Positions 1-9,009 of a DNA stretch of 64,000 nt are shown here, piece after piece. The notes below the pieces were generated by a model. The model saw nothing but the letters and a program-made list of their open reading frames with translations, was not told the origin of the DNA and ran no database searches. Source of the stretch: Chitinophagaceae bacterium UBA1931 (GTDB lineage: Bacteria > Bacteroidota > Bacteroidia > Chitinophagales > Chitinophagaceae); the NCBI GenBank assembly GCA_002337125.1, contig DDFJ01000004.1, positions 2,531,889 to 2,595,888 on the forward strand, read 5' to 3'. Each line of letters starts with the position of its first letter. Position 1 is the stretch's first letter. Position numbers and translations under genes: made by a program.

Positions 1-288
1 AACTAAATCAGGATTAACGGTTTCACAGATTCTTGCACTCATGCCCAATGCTTCTTCATCGCCGCCAAAAATCTGGATACCAAAAGGACGTTCTTCTTCT
101 TCAAAGTCAAGTTTCTTCCTGCTTTTCATTGCATCACGTATAAGGCCTTCACTGCTGATGAATTCACTGAACATCAGGTCGGCGCCATTGTCTTTGCAAA
201 CAGCACGAAAAGGAGGATCGCTCACATCCTCCATGGGGGCGAGGAGTAGCGGAAACTCGGGAAGCGATATGTTACCTATCTTTACCAC
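1..288 (-). CDS. dusB: tRNA-dihydrouridine synthase (partial, C-terminus outside window)
   Basis: Flavin-dependent enzyme that reduces uridines in the tRNA D-loop. The visible 96 codons hold the Dus N-terminal signature LLLAPMEDVSDPPFR, followed by GADLMFSEF and the phosphate/FMN-loop region FGIQIFGG. The only in-frame start is a GTG at 286-288 just before KIGNISLPEF; no ATG lies upstream in frame, so GTG is taken as the start. The gene runs off the left edge, so its catalytic Cys cannot be seen. It is divergent from the CPBP protease. The APMEDVSDPPFR form is usual in Bacteroidota DusB. Confidence 0.9.
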   Translation of the reverse strand, partial: MVKIGNISLPEFPLLLAPMEDVSDPPFRAVCKDNGADLMFSEFISSEGLIRDAMKSRKKLDFEEEERPFGIQIFGGDEEALGMSARICETVNPDLV

Positions 289-330
289 TTTGAAAAGAAT
301 TGCAAATTTAAACAGATTCAGCGAGTTGTT

Positions 331-1287
331 ATGTATGAAAATCAGTATCAGCGCAAATTTGAGCCCGGAATTGAGTTTTTAATCCTGATGGGCATCTGGA
401 TTGCCTGTTTTGTAATAGGTTCAGTAGCAACCATTCCTATCTGGATTGCCATGACAGGTAAATCGCTTTTTACCATGCAGAAAGATATGTTTGATGCTGC
501 TAATATCAACGCTGTAAAAGTGATTCAGGTCGTTTCAACCATCATTATCTTTTTTGTTCCTGCAATTGTTACTGCCCGTATTGTTTCTCCAAAGCCCTAC
601 CAGCGCCTTGGGTTTAAAGGCGGAATTAAAATTGAACGTATAGTTGTTGCAGTACTTATTATGTTTTGTTCTTTGCCGCTTGTTGGTGCTTTGGCAGAAA
701 TAAATAAAGCCATCCCCATTTCAGCTGCATGGAAAAAAATATTTGATGGAATGGAATCGCAGTATGCAGAGCAGGTAAAGCTGATGGCAACATTTAAAAC
801 ACCTGTTGATTATTTTATTGCGATGATTATTATTGCACTTGCTCCTGCACTGGTTGAAGAAGTTTTTTTCAGAGGTGCCATGCAGAATATTTTCCTGCGA
901 TGGTTTAAAATTCCCTGGCTGGTGATTTTTATTACTGCATTAATCTTCAGCGCTATTCACTTTTCATGGTATGGATTTATTCCACGTCTTGCATTGGGAA
1001 TGATACTGGGTTATATCTTTTATTATACCGGAAACATCTGGTATAATATTGCGGCGCATTTTTTTAATAACGGGTTAATGGTTACGATTCTTTATTTCCA
1101 GTACATGAAAGATAAAAAAGTGGATATGGAAGTAGGAGAGAGCGCTCCGCTTTGGGCCGGGGCAATCAGTGCGGTTGTAGTTGTTGCGTTATTTGTTTTA
1201 CTGAAGAGAATTTCTGCAACTAAAGTTTATCCCGACAGTATTGCAGCTGAACAAACAACAACAGATCAAAACAATTTTCTTTCTTAG
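331..1287 (+). CDS. CPBP family intramembrane metalloprotease
   Basis: Polytopic membrane protein (318 aa, about eight hydrophobic segments) of the CPBP/Abi (CAAX protease-like) family. The diagnostic motif EEVFFRG lies near residue 175 and the second conserved His is in FSAIHF near residue 209; together these form the metal/active-site set of the family. Substrate is unknown; members process prenylated or small membrane proteins or act in bacteriocin self-immunity. It is followed 17 nt later by cdsA on the same strand, so it probably starts a small membrane-lipid operon (CPBP, cdsA, lipoprotein, psd). Confidence 0.88.
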   Translation: MYENQYQRKFEPGIEFLILMGIWIACFVIGSVATIPIWIAMTGKSLFTMQKDMFDAANINAVKVIQVVSTIIIFFVPAIVTARIVSPKPYQRLGFKGGIKIERIVVAVLIMFCSLPLVGALAEINKAIPISAAWKKIFDGMESQYAEQVKLMATFKTPVDYFIAMIIIALAPALVEEVFFRGAMQNIFLRWFKIPWLVIFITALIFSAIHFSWYGFIPRLALGMILGYIFYYTGNIWYNIAAHFFNNGLMVTILYFQYMKDKKVDMEVGESAPLWAGAISAVVVVALFVLLKRISATKVYPDSIAAEQTTTDQNNFLS

Positions 1288-1304
1288 AAAAAGTTATCCG
1301 ATAT

Positions 1305-2213
1305 ATGGCATTTAATGTGCAGACATTTAAAACTCGTACCATCACAGCTATCTTGTTTGCAGTAGTGATGCTTGCGGGCTTGCTGTGGAATGAATGGAGT
1401 TTCCTGGTTCTCTTCAGCATTATTCATTTTGGTTGCTGGTTTGAATACCAGAAGTTAATTGGCCTGATTGATAACGGTTATCAAACCATCAATCCTTTTC
1501 ATAAATATGGTGCAATGATGGCTGGCTACGGGCTGATGTTGTTTTTTACCAATGACTGGTTTATTCCAGGCACCGAAGTTTCGCTTCATGCAATTGGATG
1601 GATACTGGCATTGGTTGGTTTGTTTATTATTCCTGTTTCTGAATTGCTTTTTTCAAAACAGCTTGGATTGAAAAATATCGGCTATTCAGTGTTAGGGTTA
1701 ATTTATATTTCTTTAAGCTGGGGCCTGCTGCTTAATATACGCAGTGGTGCTATGTGGCTGCCACATGATGGTGAAGGTGCACTTGAAAGTGTATCGTCTT
1801 CATTGGCAAAAATGAGTGGATATATTATTCCGCTGATCATCATCGGTTCCATCTGGATCAATGATACAATGGCTTACATTGTTGGTTCGTTTATTGGCAA
1901 AACACCATTGAGTTCTATTTCTCCTAAAAAAACATGGGAAGGGACAATTGGCGGCATTATTTTAGCCGTTGTTGTTGTGGGTACTGTTGGTTACTTCAGC
2001 CAGTCTTCATCGGTTTGGTTATGGGCAGGTATTGCTGCTGTTACTGCTGTTACCGGAACTGTTGGTGATTTACTTGAAAGCAAAATAAAACGGATGGCTG
2101 ATGTAAAAGACAGCGGAAGTTTTATGCCGGGTCATGGTGGTTTTCTTGACCGCTTTGATTCATTGCTGATTGCAGTGCCGTTTGTTTGGTTGTTATTAAA
2201 ACTGATTGTTTAA
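1305..2213 (+). CDS. cdsA: Phosphatidate cytidylyltransferase (CDP-diglyceride synthase)
   Basis: Makes CDP-diacylglycerol from phosphatidate and CTP, the branch point of bacterial phospholipid synthesis, in the inner membrane. The protein (302 aa) has about seven to eight hydrophobic segments and the C-terminal CTP-transf signature: LESKIKRMADVKDSG, then PGHGGFLDRFDS (about residues 253-282), with the conserved KD and D..D residues present. Its TAA overlaps the ATG of the next lipoprotein gene (TAATG), indicating translational coupling. Psd, the next-but-one gene, acts in the same pathway. Confidence 0.95.
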   Translation: MAFNVQTFKTRTITAILFAVVMLAGLLWNEWSFLVLFSIIHFGCWFEYQKLIGLIDNGYQTINPFHKYGAMMAGYGLMLFFTNDWFIPGTEVSLHAIGWILALVGLFIIPVSELLFSKQLGLKNIGYSVLGLIYISLSWGLLLNIRSGAMWLPHDGEGALESVSSSLAKMSGYIIPLIIIGSIWINDTMAYIVGSFIGKTPLSSISPKKTWEGTIGGIILAVVVVGTVGYFSQSSSVWLWAGIAAVTAVTGTVGDLLESKIKRMADVKDSGSFMPGHGGFLDRFDSLLIAVPFVWLLLKLIV

Positions 2214-2875
2214 TGATGCGTTTATTTTTTTTGTGTACCATATTGCTTGTTTTTTCGTGCAGGGAAAAAACGAAACAAAATGCCAACCAGGTAAAACATG
2301 CTGAAGAAACAGTTGTTTCAAAACCTGAAGAGGTTACAGCAGCAGTAAGTGCATTGCTGCCCGTTCCATATTCTTACCAGTTAAAGCGTGCAAAGAAATG
2401 GCACGATGCTTCGGGCGAAAACTGGCTGGTGTTGTATGAAACCGGCTCTTACATCGAAAAAGGAAAATCATATTCTTCTGCAAAATTAGCAGCCATATTA
2501 TACCAGAAATCCGACAGCGGATTTGTGGAGAAGTGGAAGATGAATGATTATATACAGGATTGTGAGTTGGATGTTACCTGTTCGTTCTACGATGATCAGC
2601 TTTCAATAACTGATATTGATAATAATGGTTATGCAGAAGTAACAATGCTGTATGCGCTCAGCTGCAAAGGCGATGTAAGCCCCAATTCAAAAAAACTCAT
2701 CATGTATGAAAAAGGAAAGAAATATGCCATACGTGGTGAAGAGCTGATGGTTTTACAGAAAGATACCATTGGCGGTGCAATGAATGTTGATGCTTCCTTT
2801 AAAGACGCTCCACCTGCTTTTCTTGCTTTTGCCAAAGACTACTGGAAGAAGTTTGGCTTTCAGAAATACGAGTAA
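2213..2875 (+). CDS. Hypothetical lipoprotein
   Basis: A 220-aa protein with an N-terminal lipoprotein signal (MMRLFFLCTILLVFSC), so probably anchored in the envelope. I chose the ATG at 2213, which overlaps the cdsA stop, rather than the frame-open ATG at 2186 inside cdsA, because only 2213 puts the signal peptide at the N-terminus. The segment DIDNNGYAEVTMLYALSC resembles domains that read out a value and are seen in uncharacterised Bacteroidota surface proteins. Function unknown. It is co-transcribed with cdsA and psd by position. Confidence 0.75.
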   Translation: MMRLFFLCTILLVFSCREKTKQNANQVKHAEETVVSKPEEVTAAVSALLPVPYSYQLKRAKKWHDASGENWLVLYETGSYIEKGKSYSSAKLAAILYQKSDSGFVEKWKMNDYIQDCELDVTCSFYDDQLSITDIDNNGYAEVTMLYALSCKGDVSPNSKKLIMYEKGKKYAIRGEELMVLQKDTIGGAMNVDASFKDAPPAFLAFAKDYWKKFGFQKYE

Positions 2876-2912
2876 GCTGAATAATCGTACTTTCGCAGTT
2901 CAATTAAATTAC

Positions 2913-3563
2913 ATGACAATTCACAGAGAAGGATATCAAAGTATTTCCATCGCTGCAGTAGTATTTGCAATCATCAACCTGCTTGTATTTGTTTTTTTAG
3001 GAGCATCTGTTTTTTCGTGGATCATTTTCGGGGCAACATTGGTTGTGTTCCTGTTTATCGTTTCATTTTTCCGTTTACCGAAAAGAGTTACTCCTGAAAA
3101 CAATCATGCCATCTACAGCCCATGCGATGGCAAGGTGGTGGTAATTGAAGAAATTATTGATACAGAATATTTCCAGGAAACACGTTTGCAATTGAGCGTA
3201 TTTATGAGCCCTGCCAACGTACACGTAAACCTCAACCCAATCAGTGGTGAAGTTTTGTATTCAAAATATCATAAAGGAAAATACCTGGTGGCATGGAATC
3301 CAAAATCATCAACTGAAAATGAACGGCACAGTGTTGTTTTAACTGACGGACGTATCACTATTCTTGTAAAACAAATTGCAGGTGCAGTGGCAAAGCGTAT
3401 TGTAAATTACCTGCAACCCGGACAAAAAGTACAGCAGGGTGGTGAGCTTGGTTTTATTAAATTTGGTTCAAGGGTTGACCTGGTATTACCGCCGGGAGTA
3501 AAAGTAAACGTGAAGCTGAACGAGAAAGTAACAGCTGGTGTAACTGTTTTAGCTGAGTATTAA
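2913..3563 (+). CDS. psd: Phosphatidylserine decarboxylase family protein
   Basis: Converts phosphatidylserine to phosphatidylethanolamine. Short (216 aa) class lacking a long N-terminal extension, with two hydrophobic segments near residues 12-50. The conserved core is visible: SPCDGKVV, FMSPANVHVNLNPISG, and FIKFGSRVD near residues 181-189, where self-cleavage before Ser gives the pyruvoyl group. Start is the ATG at 2913; a longer open frame upstream overlaps the previous gene and lacks family similarity. A TACTTTCG box 18 nt before the start could be an internal promoter. A terminator follows at 3581. Confidence 0.92.
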   Translation: MTIHREGYQSISIAAVVFAIINLLVFVFLGASVFSWIIFGATLVVFLFIVSFFRLPKRVTPENNHAIYSPCDGKVVVIEEIIDTEYFQETRLQLSVFMSPANVHVNLNPISGEVLYSKYHKGKYLVAWNPKSSTENERHSVVLTDGRITILVKQIAGAVAKRIVNYLQPGQKVQQGGELGFIKFGSRVDLVLPPGVKVNVKLNEKVTAGVTVLAEY

Positions 3564-3580
3564 AAAATTCAACACAATAA

Positions 3581-3613
3581 AAAAAGGCAATTGAAATTTT
3601 CAATTGCCTTTTT
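3581..3613. terminator. Bidirectional intrinsic terminator between psd and the YHS gene
   Basis: Stem AAAAGGCAATTGAAA / TTTCAATTGCCTTTT is flanked by A-tract and T-tract, so it can end the psd operon on + and the YHS gene on -. Confidence 0.85.
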
Positions 3614-3628
3614 CTTTTTTCAGAAGCA

Positions 3629-3928
3629 TTATTTTTCAGCAATAAATGCAGACGGATTTTTTACAAATTCATCTTTACAATCTTTGCTGCAAAAGCCGTA
3701 CACTTTTTCTTTATAGTGTACCGTATCTGAAACTCCTGCAGTAACAGGCATGCCGCAAACGAGATCTTTTTTTGAATCGAATGCAACATTTTTATACTTG
3801 CCTGCTTCTTCAGCAGTCTGTTGAGTTTGCTCCTGCATTGTACTCGTTTTTTCTGTTTGCTCATTTGATGAGCCACATGAAAAAAGTACAAGTGTAAATA
3901 ACGCCGCTATGGTTTGTTTATAATTCAT
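3629..3928 (-). CDS. YHS domain lipoprotein
   Basis: 99-aa lipoprotein (signal ending LVLFSCGSS) with a C-terminal YHS-type domain: KDLVCGMPV, then YGFCSKDCKDEFVKNP. The Cys pattern (C-G-M-P and F-C-S-x-x-C) is that of YHS metal-binding modules linked to copper or heavy-metal handling. Start is the ATG at 3926-3928, which places the signal at the N-terminus; the open frame continues upstream without support. It lies in a same-strand cluster with two other small envelope proteins. Confidence 0.85.
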   Translation of the reverse strand: MNYKQTIAALFTLVLFSCGSSNEQTEKTSTMQEQTQQTAEEAGKYKNVAFDSKKDLVCGMPVTAGVSDTVHYKEKVYGFCSKDCKDEFVKNPSAFIAEK

Positions 3929-3959
3929 TGTTTCAAAATTGTGTAAGAACAGTTCATGA

Positions 3960-4352
3960 TTAATGTTCTTCACCACCGTTGCACTTTTCTGTCAATTCAT
4001 GAAAAGTATTATGCGCCTTGGTGATGAGATCTTTGAGTTCGGCATCTGTTTTTCCTTCAGCAACGGCCTTTTTTAAATCCTTGCATTCAGCTACCAAACG
4101 TTTCATGAGTGGTTTCAGAACGGCTTTGTTGTAGCCTTCAGGAACAGCACTTTTCTGCCATTCTTTTGCAACAGACAGTAAGCTTGCTGCATTTTTCTTA
4201 ACGGGTTCAAAATTGTTTTCTTCTACAGGATGAAATGTTTTGCTCATTACAGCATGAAAAGCTTTCATTTCTTTCCATTCTGCCTTTTCCTGTGCTTTTG
4301 AACTGTAAGCTGCTGCTACAGTAAATACAAATAATATAATTAATGTTCTCAT
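3960..4352 (-). CDS. Small periplasmic four-helix protein, cytochrome b562-like fold suspected
   Basis: 130 aa with a signal peptide (ending SSKAQ) and a Lys/Glu-rich, all-helical mature part. A Met/His pair near the mature N-terminus (HAVMSKTFHPVEE) and a His cluster near the C-terminus (KAHNTFHELTEKC) recall cytochrome b562/c-prime folds or periplasmic metal chaperones, but no CxxCH heme motif exists. Function is not known. Placement between the YHS lipoprotein and a Cys-rich small protein suggests metal binding (inference). Confidence 0.7.
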   Translation of the reverse strand: MRTLIILFVFTVAAAYSSKAQEKAEWKEMKAFHAVMSKTFHPVEENNFEPVKKNAASLLSVAKEWQKSAVPEGYNKAVLKPLMKRLVAECKDLKKAVAEGKTDAELKDLITKAHNTFHELTEKCNGGEEH

Positions 4353-4406
4353 TGAGATTAGTTTTCAGTTTAAAAATTGATGGTGCTATTGTTCACGGGT
4401 ATTTTT

Positions 4407-4829
4407 TTATGCAGAAATTATTTTTGGAGGATGGAAGATTTCCGTTGCCCGCCGAACAGCTTTACCCGTTGTATAAAACGAAAGTGGGCTGATGATTTTA
4501 TCCGTTACTTCGGGCATATGAACGGATGCAAAAAAAGATCTTGACGATAAAGGCTCGGTTTTGGTATCAGTATTTTTTTCCTGGTCATGCTCCTTCTTTT
4601 CTTCCTCCTGCAATTTCTTCATCATCTGGCAGCGGCCGTGGCATTTCATTTTCAGGTTCGACTTGTTACAACATTTCATTTCATAAGCCTGCTTGTTCAC
4701 TGTGTAATCAAGCAAAATCATTGAACTGCTGAAGCATTTTATAAAAAATGCTGAAACGATTAATATGGTTAAAACTGTTTTCACAAATCTGACGCTGGAC
4801 AAATGTAAGATGGCCTGCTTTCTGTACAA
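4407..4829 (-). CDS. Hypothetical Cys/His-rich membrane-anchored protein
   Basis: 140 aa with one hydrophobic segment near residues 17-40 followed by a short metal-type motif: MKCCNKSNLKMKCHGRCQMM, then a charged linker. Proteins of this type occur beside copper-handling genes and TonB receptors in Bacteroidota; the exact function is unknown. The Cys/Met/His density and the neighbouring YHS lipoprotein support a role in Cu or other soft-metal homeostasis (inference). The start could be downstream of 4829; no ribosome-binding signal decides it. Confidence 0.65.
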   Translation of the reverse strand: MYRKQAILHLSSVRFVKTVLTILIVSAFFIKCFSSSMILLDYTVNKQAYEMKCCNKSNLKMKCHGRCQMMKKLQEEEKKEHDQEKNTDTKTEPLSSRSFFASVHMPEVTDKIISPLSFYTTGKAVRRATEIFHPPKIISA

Positions 4830-4853
4830 AACAAATCCTTGCAGTATGCGGGT

Positions 4854-5549
4854 TTAAAAGATGCTTTCCAGTTCCTGCAGGTGATAAATGGTATAAGTTG
4901 GCTGCACATCGGTTTCAACACGCAGGTGGTTGACGAAAATGGCATCCATACCGGCGTTCATAGCACCTTTTATGTCTGCATCAAGATTGTCGCCAATCAT
5001 GATGCTTTCAGGCAATGTGGCACCGGTAATACGCAGGGCATATTCAAAAATTTCTTTGTTGGGCTTTACACTGTTGCTGGTTTCGCTGGTAATGACCTCT
5101 TCAAAATATTGTCCCATTTTACTGTTGTCCAGTTTGCGCCACTGTGTTTTTTCAAAACCATTGGTGATAAGATGCAGCTTGTAATTTTTTTGTTTCAGGT
5201 GCTGCAGAATTTCATGCGTATAAGGAAAGAGATTTTGCTTGGTTGGAAGTACTTCGAGAAAATATTCACTCATTTTACGGGCCAGCTCTTCACTGCCGAT
5301 TTTAAAATCAAGCAGTGTACGCCACATCCTTTTCCATTTCAGGTCTTCACTGCTGATAAAGCCGTGATGATACCGGTCCCACAAAAGAGCATTATGATGC
5401 AGGTATTGTTTGCAAAAAAGATCAAAATCGTTTACACCGGCTTCTTTCAGCTGCAGATCATGATACACATTGTTTAATGTTTCCATAGCATTGGCATCAA
5501 AATCCCACAACGTATGATCAAGGTCGAAAAATAAATGTTTATACTTCAT
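4854..5549 (-). CDS. HAD-superfamily noncanonical pyrimidine nucleotidase, YjjG type
   Basis: 231 aa. HAD motif I is FFDLDHTLWD at residues 6-15 (nucleophile and acid/base Asp), motif II is in HLITNGFEKTQ, and motifs III/IV are KPNKEIFEYAL and MIGDNLDADIKGA. A helical cap domain follows motif I. The family dephosphorylates nucleoside monophosphates, often house-cleaning of modified pyrimidines. Start is the ATG at 5547-5549. It is divergently transcribed from the SDR gene with only about 70 nt between starts. Confidence 0.87.
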   Translation of the reverse strand: MKYKHLFFDLDHTLWDFDANAMETLNNVYHDLQLKEAGVNDFDLFCKQYLHHNALLWDRYHHGFISSEDLKWKRMWRTLLDFKIGSEELARKMSEYFLEVLPTKQNLFPYTHEILQHLKQKNYKLHLITNGFEKTQWRKLDNSKMGQYFEEVITSETSNSVKPNKEIFEYALRITGATLPESIMIGDNLDADIKGAMNAGMDAIFVNHLRVETDVQPTYTIYHLQELESIF

Positions 5550-5618
5550 TGCTGATTGCCGGTTTCTGAATTTAGATTTGTAACGAATCTGCAATCTACA
5601 ATCTTAAATTTGAATATT

Positions 5619-6335
5619 ATGAATGTTGTTATAACCGGGGCTTCAAGAGGAATTGGGAAAGCTGTTGCTGAAATATTTGCAGCTAATGGACATAGCTTGT
5701 ACATCTGTTCAAAAAATGAAACAGCATTATATGCCACAATGAAGGAATTGCAGGTTAAATACCCCGGGCTGAAAATAAAAGCAAAAGCAAGAGACCTGAG
5801 CAAAAAAGAAGAAGTGGAAAATTTTGGCCAATGGTTGATTGACAACAGCCTTACAATTGATGTACTGGTAAACAATGCCGGCAATTTTTTACCCGGCAGT
5901 GTTCATAACGAAGAAGAGGGATTGCTGGATGATATGATGGCCGTTAATTTATACAGTGCTTATCATTTAACACGAAAAGTGCTGCCGCACATGATGAAAC
6001 AAAGTATGCTGCATGGATCAAGAGGGCATATTTTTAACATGTGCTCCATTGCTTCGCTGCACGCATACAGCAACGGTGGGGCTTACAGTATCAGCAAATT
6101 TGCGCTGAATGGTTTCAGCAAAAACCTGCGGGAAGAATTAAAACCTCATCATATAAAAGTTACCTCTGTTTTTCCCGGAGCTGTATTAACCGATTCCTGG
6201 GGAGATTACGATAATTCAAACAAGCGCATTATGGAAGCAGATGATATTGCCAAAATGATTTACGCTGCTTCACAACTTTCGCCACAGGCTTGCGTGGAAG
6301 AAATCACCATCAGGCCACAACTGGGCGATCTGTAA
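5619..6335 (+). CDS. SDR family NAD(P)-dependent oxidoreductase
   Basis: 238-aa classical short-chain dehydrogenase. Cofactor motif TGASRGIG at residues 6-13, NNAG in VLVNNAGNF, catalytic Ser in CSIASLHAYS and the YxxxK pair in AYSISKFAL. Substrate unknown; the family includes sepiapterin-reductase-like and 3-ketoacyl reductases. ATG at 5619 is chosen because the Rossmann fold begins immediately after it. A TAAATTTG box at 5605-5612 is a possible -7 element close to the start. Confidence 0.88.
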   Translation: MNVVITGASRGIGKAVAEIFAANGHSLYICSKNETALYATMKELQVKYPGLKIKAKARDLSKKEEVENFGQWLIDNSLTIDVLVNNAGNFLPGSVHNEEEGLLDDMMAVNLYSAYHLTRKVLPHMMKQSMLHGSRGHIFNMCSIASLHAYSNGGAYSISKFALNGFSKNLREELKPHHIKVTSVFPGAVLTDSWGDYDNSNKRIMEADDIAKMIYAASQLSPQACVEEITIRPQLGDL

Positions 6336-6424
6336 CTATTTCTTCTTTTATTCTTCATCATTTAACATCCCGTTACAGCAGGCGCTGTATAAAGAACAGC
6401 GGGCATGTTCTAATTTTGTTAGTC

Positions 6425-8233
6425 ATGTTCGGGAATACATTTTACAGGAAATTTTTTTTGTGTGCCGTTACAGCATTCATGGCTTTTGCATCGGTTGCAC
6501 AGGTAAAGCTTACTGTTATTCCCAGTAAAACAACTGTATTACCGGATGAAACATTTCAGCTTGAGTTTATAGCAACAGGAACAAAAACTGCAGATGAATT
6601 TACACTTCCTTCTTTGAAACAGTTTGAACTGGTTGGAAAAGCAAACCAATCAACCGGGGCAACATGGATTAACGGTGCGTTGACGGATTACATCAGTTAT
6701 ACAATTACACTTCGCCCAATAGCAAAGGGGAAATTGCCCATTTATTCAGCATTGGTAAAAGTAAAAGGAAAGAGCTACACATCTGAGCCGCTTGAAATAG
6801 ATGTAGCAGAAGAAGCAGGAAAATCCGTTGAGGAGAGACCCGATTATTATTTAATGCCGGATGAAAATGTAAAACAAAAAATTGCACAGAATCTTTTTGT
6901 AAAAGCTACGATTGATAAAACATCCTGTTACACCGGCGAACCTGTACTTGCAACATTTAAACTGCTCACAAGACTGAACAGTGAATCAAAAATTCTGAAA
7001 CTTCCTTCGCTGAATGGTTTTTCAGTGATTGATTTAGATAATAATGAAAAGGATATTTTCTCAAAAGAAAAAATAAACGGAAAAACATTTAACTGTTACC
7101 TGATACGTAAAGTGCAGTTGTTTCCTTTACTATCGGGCGAATTGCTGATTGAACCTGTTGAAGTGGAAAATGCAGTACACCTCATCAAAGTTGATAAGGA
7201 TGTAAATTCAAAAGGTGGTTCTTCCTGGCTGGAAGCAATGGTGCAGAAGATGAAGGAATCGGAAATGAACAGGGGAAACCTGCTCACAGAAAATATATTG
7301 ATTAAAACACCTGAACTGAAGCTTCTGGTGCAGGAGCTCCCGAAAGAAAATAAACCCGAAAGTTTTACAGGTGCTGTAGGAAAGTTTGGAATGAAAGCTG
7401 AACTGTTGCAACATTCCATTGCTGCCAATGATAATGCTGTGCTTCGCATTACCATTAAGGGCAGCGGAAATCTCCCGATGATTACAGCACCGGTTATAAA
7501 CTGGCCTTCAGGTGTTGATTCATTTACCGCAACCATGAAAGAAGATTTGGTGAAAACAACTGTTCCCGTGAGCGGCAGTAAAACATTTGATATTCCTTTC
7601 TCTGTTTCAAACGAAGGTGTGTTTGAAATTCCGGCTGTGAACTTTTCTTATTTCGATCCTGAAACAAAAACCTATCACAGTATCGTATCTGATCCGTTGC
7701 AGCTGCATGTAACGAAAGCGGTGAAAAGAAAGTTTCTTTTGCAGAATAATGCTGCAACAGCTTCATCGGTTGTTCCTGTATGGATATGGGGTTCTGTTGG
7801 CGGTGGTTTGTTTTTATTAAGCGCAGGTTTGTTCTTTTTTGTAAGGAGAAAAAAAGAAGAAAAATCCAAGCAGGCTCCTTCTTCGAAACCGGAAACAGAG
7901 ATTCCTGTACGTCAAAAAGAAGTTGCAGATTATTTGCAACCTGCAGTGCATGTAATGGGTACTCTTCACCACAAACAATTTTATACGTTGCTGCATGATG
8001 CTGTTCATGAATTTTTCTATGATCGTTTGCATTTATTGCAGGGAGCTGCTTCGGGTACATTAATTGAACAAACGTTAAAGCACAAGCGTCACAACGAACT
8101 GGCTTCGCAGTTTCTTCAGTTTAAAAACGATTGTGAACTGGCTATTTTCAGCGGAGTGGAAATCACCGATTCAAAAGACCAGTTACTTGAACAAGCCATT
8201 GTGCTGATGAAAGAAGCTGATCAGAAAATCTGA
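6425..8233 (+). CDS. BatD family protein
   Basis: 602 aa with a signal peptide ending near ASVAQ, several extracytoplasmic beta-rich repeats, one transmembrane helix near residues 453-475 (VWIWGSVGGGLFLLSAGLFF) and a cytoplasmic tail. This is the BatD (aerotolerance) architecture, normally encoded with MoxR/BatA/BatB/BatC; those partners are not adjacent here, so this copy stands alone. Start ATG at 6425 fits the signal peptide, with a TAATTTTG box at 6411-6418 just before it. Function in envelope stress is inferred from the family. Confidence 0.85.
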   Translation: MFGNTFYRKFFLCAVTAFMAFASVAQVKLTVIPSKTTVLPDETFQLEFIATGTKTADEFTLPSLKQFELVGKANQSTGATWINGALTDYISYTITLRPIAKGKLPIYSALVKVKGKSYTSEPLEIDVAEEAGKSVEERPDYYLMPDENVKQKIAQNLFVKATIDKTSCYTGEPVLATFKLLTRLNSESKILKLPSLNGFSVIDLDNNEKDIFSKEKINGKTFNCYLIRKVQLFPLLSGELLIEPVEVENAVHLIKVDKDVNSKGGSSWLEAMVQKMKESEMNRGNLLTENILIKTPELKLLVQELPKENKPESFTGAVGKFGMKAELLQHSIAANDNAVLRITIKGSGNLPMITAPVINWPSGVDSFTATMKEDLVKTTVPVSGSKTFDIPFSVSNEGVFEIPAVNFSYFDPETKTYHSIVSDPLQLHVTKAVKRKFLLQNNAATASSVVPVWIWGSVGGGLFLLSAGLFFFVRRKKEEKSKQAPSSKPETEIPVRQKEVADYLQPAVHVMGTLHHKQFYTLLHDAVHEFFYDRLHLLQGAASGTLIEQTLKHKRHNELASQFLQFKNDCELAIFSGVEITDSKDQLLEQAIVLMKEADQKI

Positions 8234-8253
8234 TGCTGCAGATCAAAGACAGG

Positions 8254-8958
8254 TTAATTTACAAACCTGTAGCCCACACCTCTTGCCGAATGGAAGTATT
8301 TGGGATTACGGCTGTCTTCTTCAAAATATTTACGGAAGTTGAGAATAAAGTTGTCGATTGTTCTTGTTGTGGGATAAACATTGTAGCCCCAAACAGCCTG
8401 CAGAATTTTTTCACGGGTAACCACCTCGTTTTTATTTTCAATCAGCAAGTGAAGCAACATACTTTCCTTTTTACTGAGCTGAATGGTTTCACCTTTAAAA
8501 TTCACAGCTTCCTGTGCTTTAAAATCAATGTTGTTTGCGCCGAAAGTATAGATATCGCCAATGGTATCTTTATCCTGTATCTTTTTATTTTTTTCAATCA
8601 GCTTTTCAACACGCAGCAACAGTTCTTCGAGGTTAAAAGGTTTTGTAAGGTAATCATCGGCACCTTTTCTTAAACCAATTACCCTGTCGTGCGATGTGTT
8701 TTTTGCACTGAGCATAAGAATAGGAACTTCGTTTTTCCTGATGCGTATACTTTCAGTTGCGCTGATGCCATCCATTTCCGGCATCATTACATCCATAATG
8801 ATTAAGTCGAAATATTCGTTCTCCACCGCTTTTAATGCAGCCACACCATCAGGAGCGGTTGTTACTTCATAACCTTCCAGTTCAAGATTCAGCTTCAGGG
8901 CATCCAGCAAATGCTCTTCATCTTCTACTAATAATATGGATGCTTTTGTTGACGACAT
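8254..8958 (-). CDS. Response regulator transcription factor, OmpR/PhoB type
   Basis: 234 aa. Receiver domain (1-120) with acidic pair ED at 12-13, phospho-acceptor Asp56 in LIIMDVMMPEMDG and the conserved Lys in LTKPF. The C-terminal winged helix (about 135-232) ends in RGVGYRF, the classical PhoB/OmpR signature. It is downstream of the sensor kinase at 9010-9981 on the same strand; the gap is about 50 nt, so they form one two-component operon. Target genes are not evident. Confidence 0.93.
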   Translation of the reverse strand: MSSTKASILLVEDEEHLLDALKLNLELEGYEVTTAPDGVAALKAVENEYFDLIIMDVMMPEMDGISATESIRIRKNEVPILMLSAKNTSHDRVIGLRKGADDYLTKPFNLEELLLRVEKLIEKNKKIQDKDTIGDIYTFGANNIDFKAQEAVNFKGETIQLSKKESMLLHLLIENKNEVVTREKILQAVWGYNVYPTTRTIDNFILNFRKYFEEDSRNPKYFHSARGVGYRFVN

Positions 8959-9009
8959 ATCGTTGTTTTGTTATTGAAGTTAAGACATTGTTTTTACGCT
9001 AGCGCAAGT

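Noticed and set aside
4839..5477. 212-codon open frame on + antisense to the HAD gene
   Set aside because: Shadow of the HAD phosphatase; sequence shows no motif while the minus strand has full HAD motifs.
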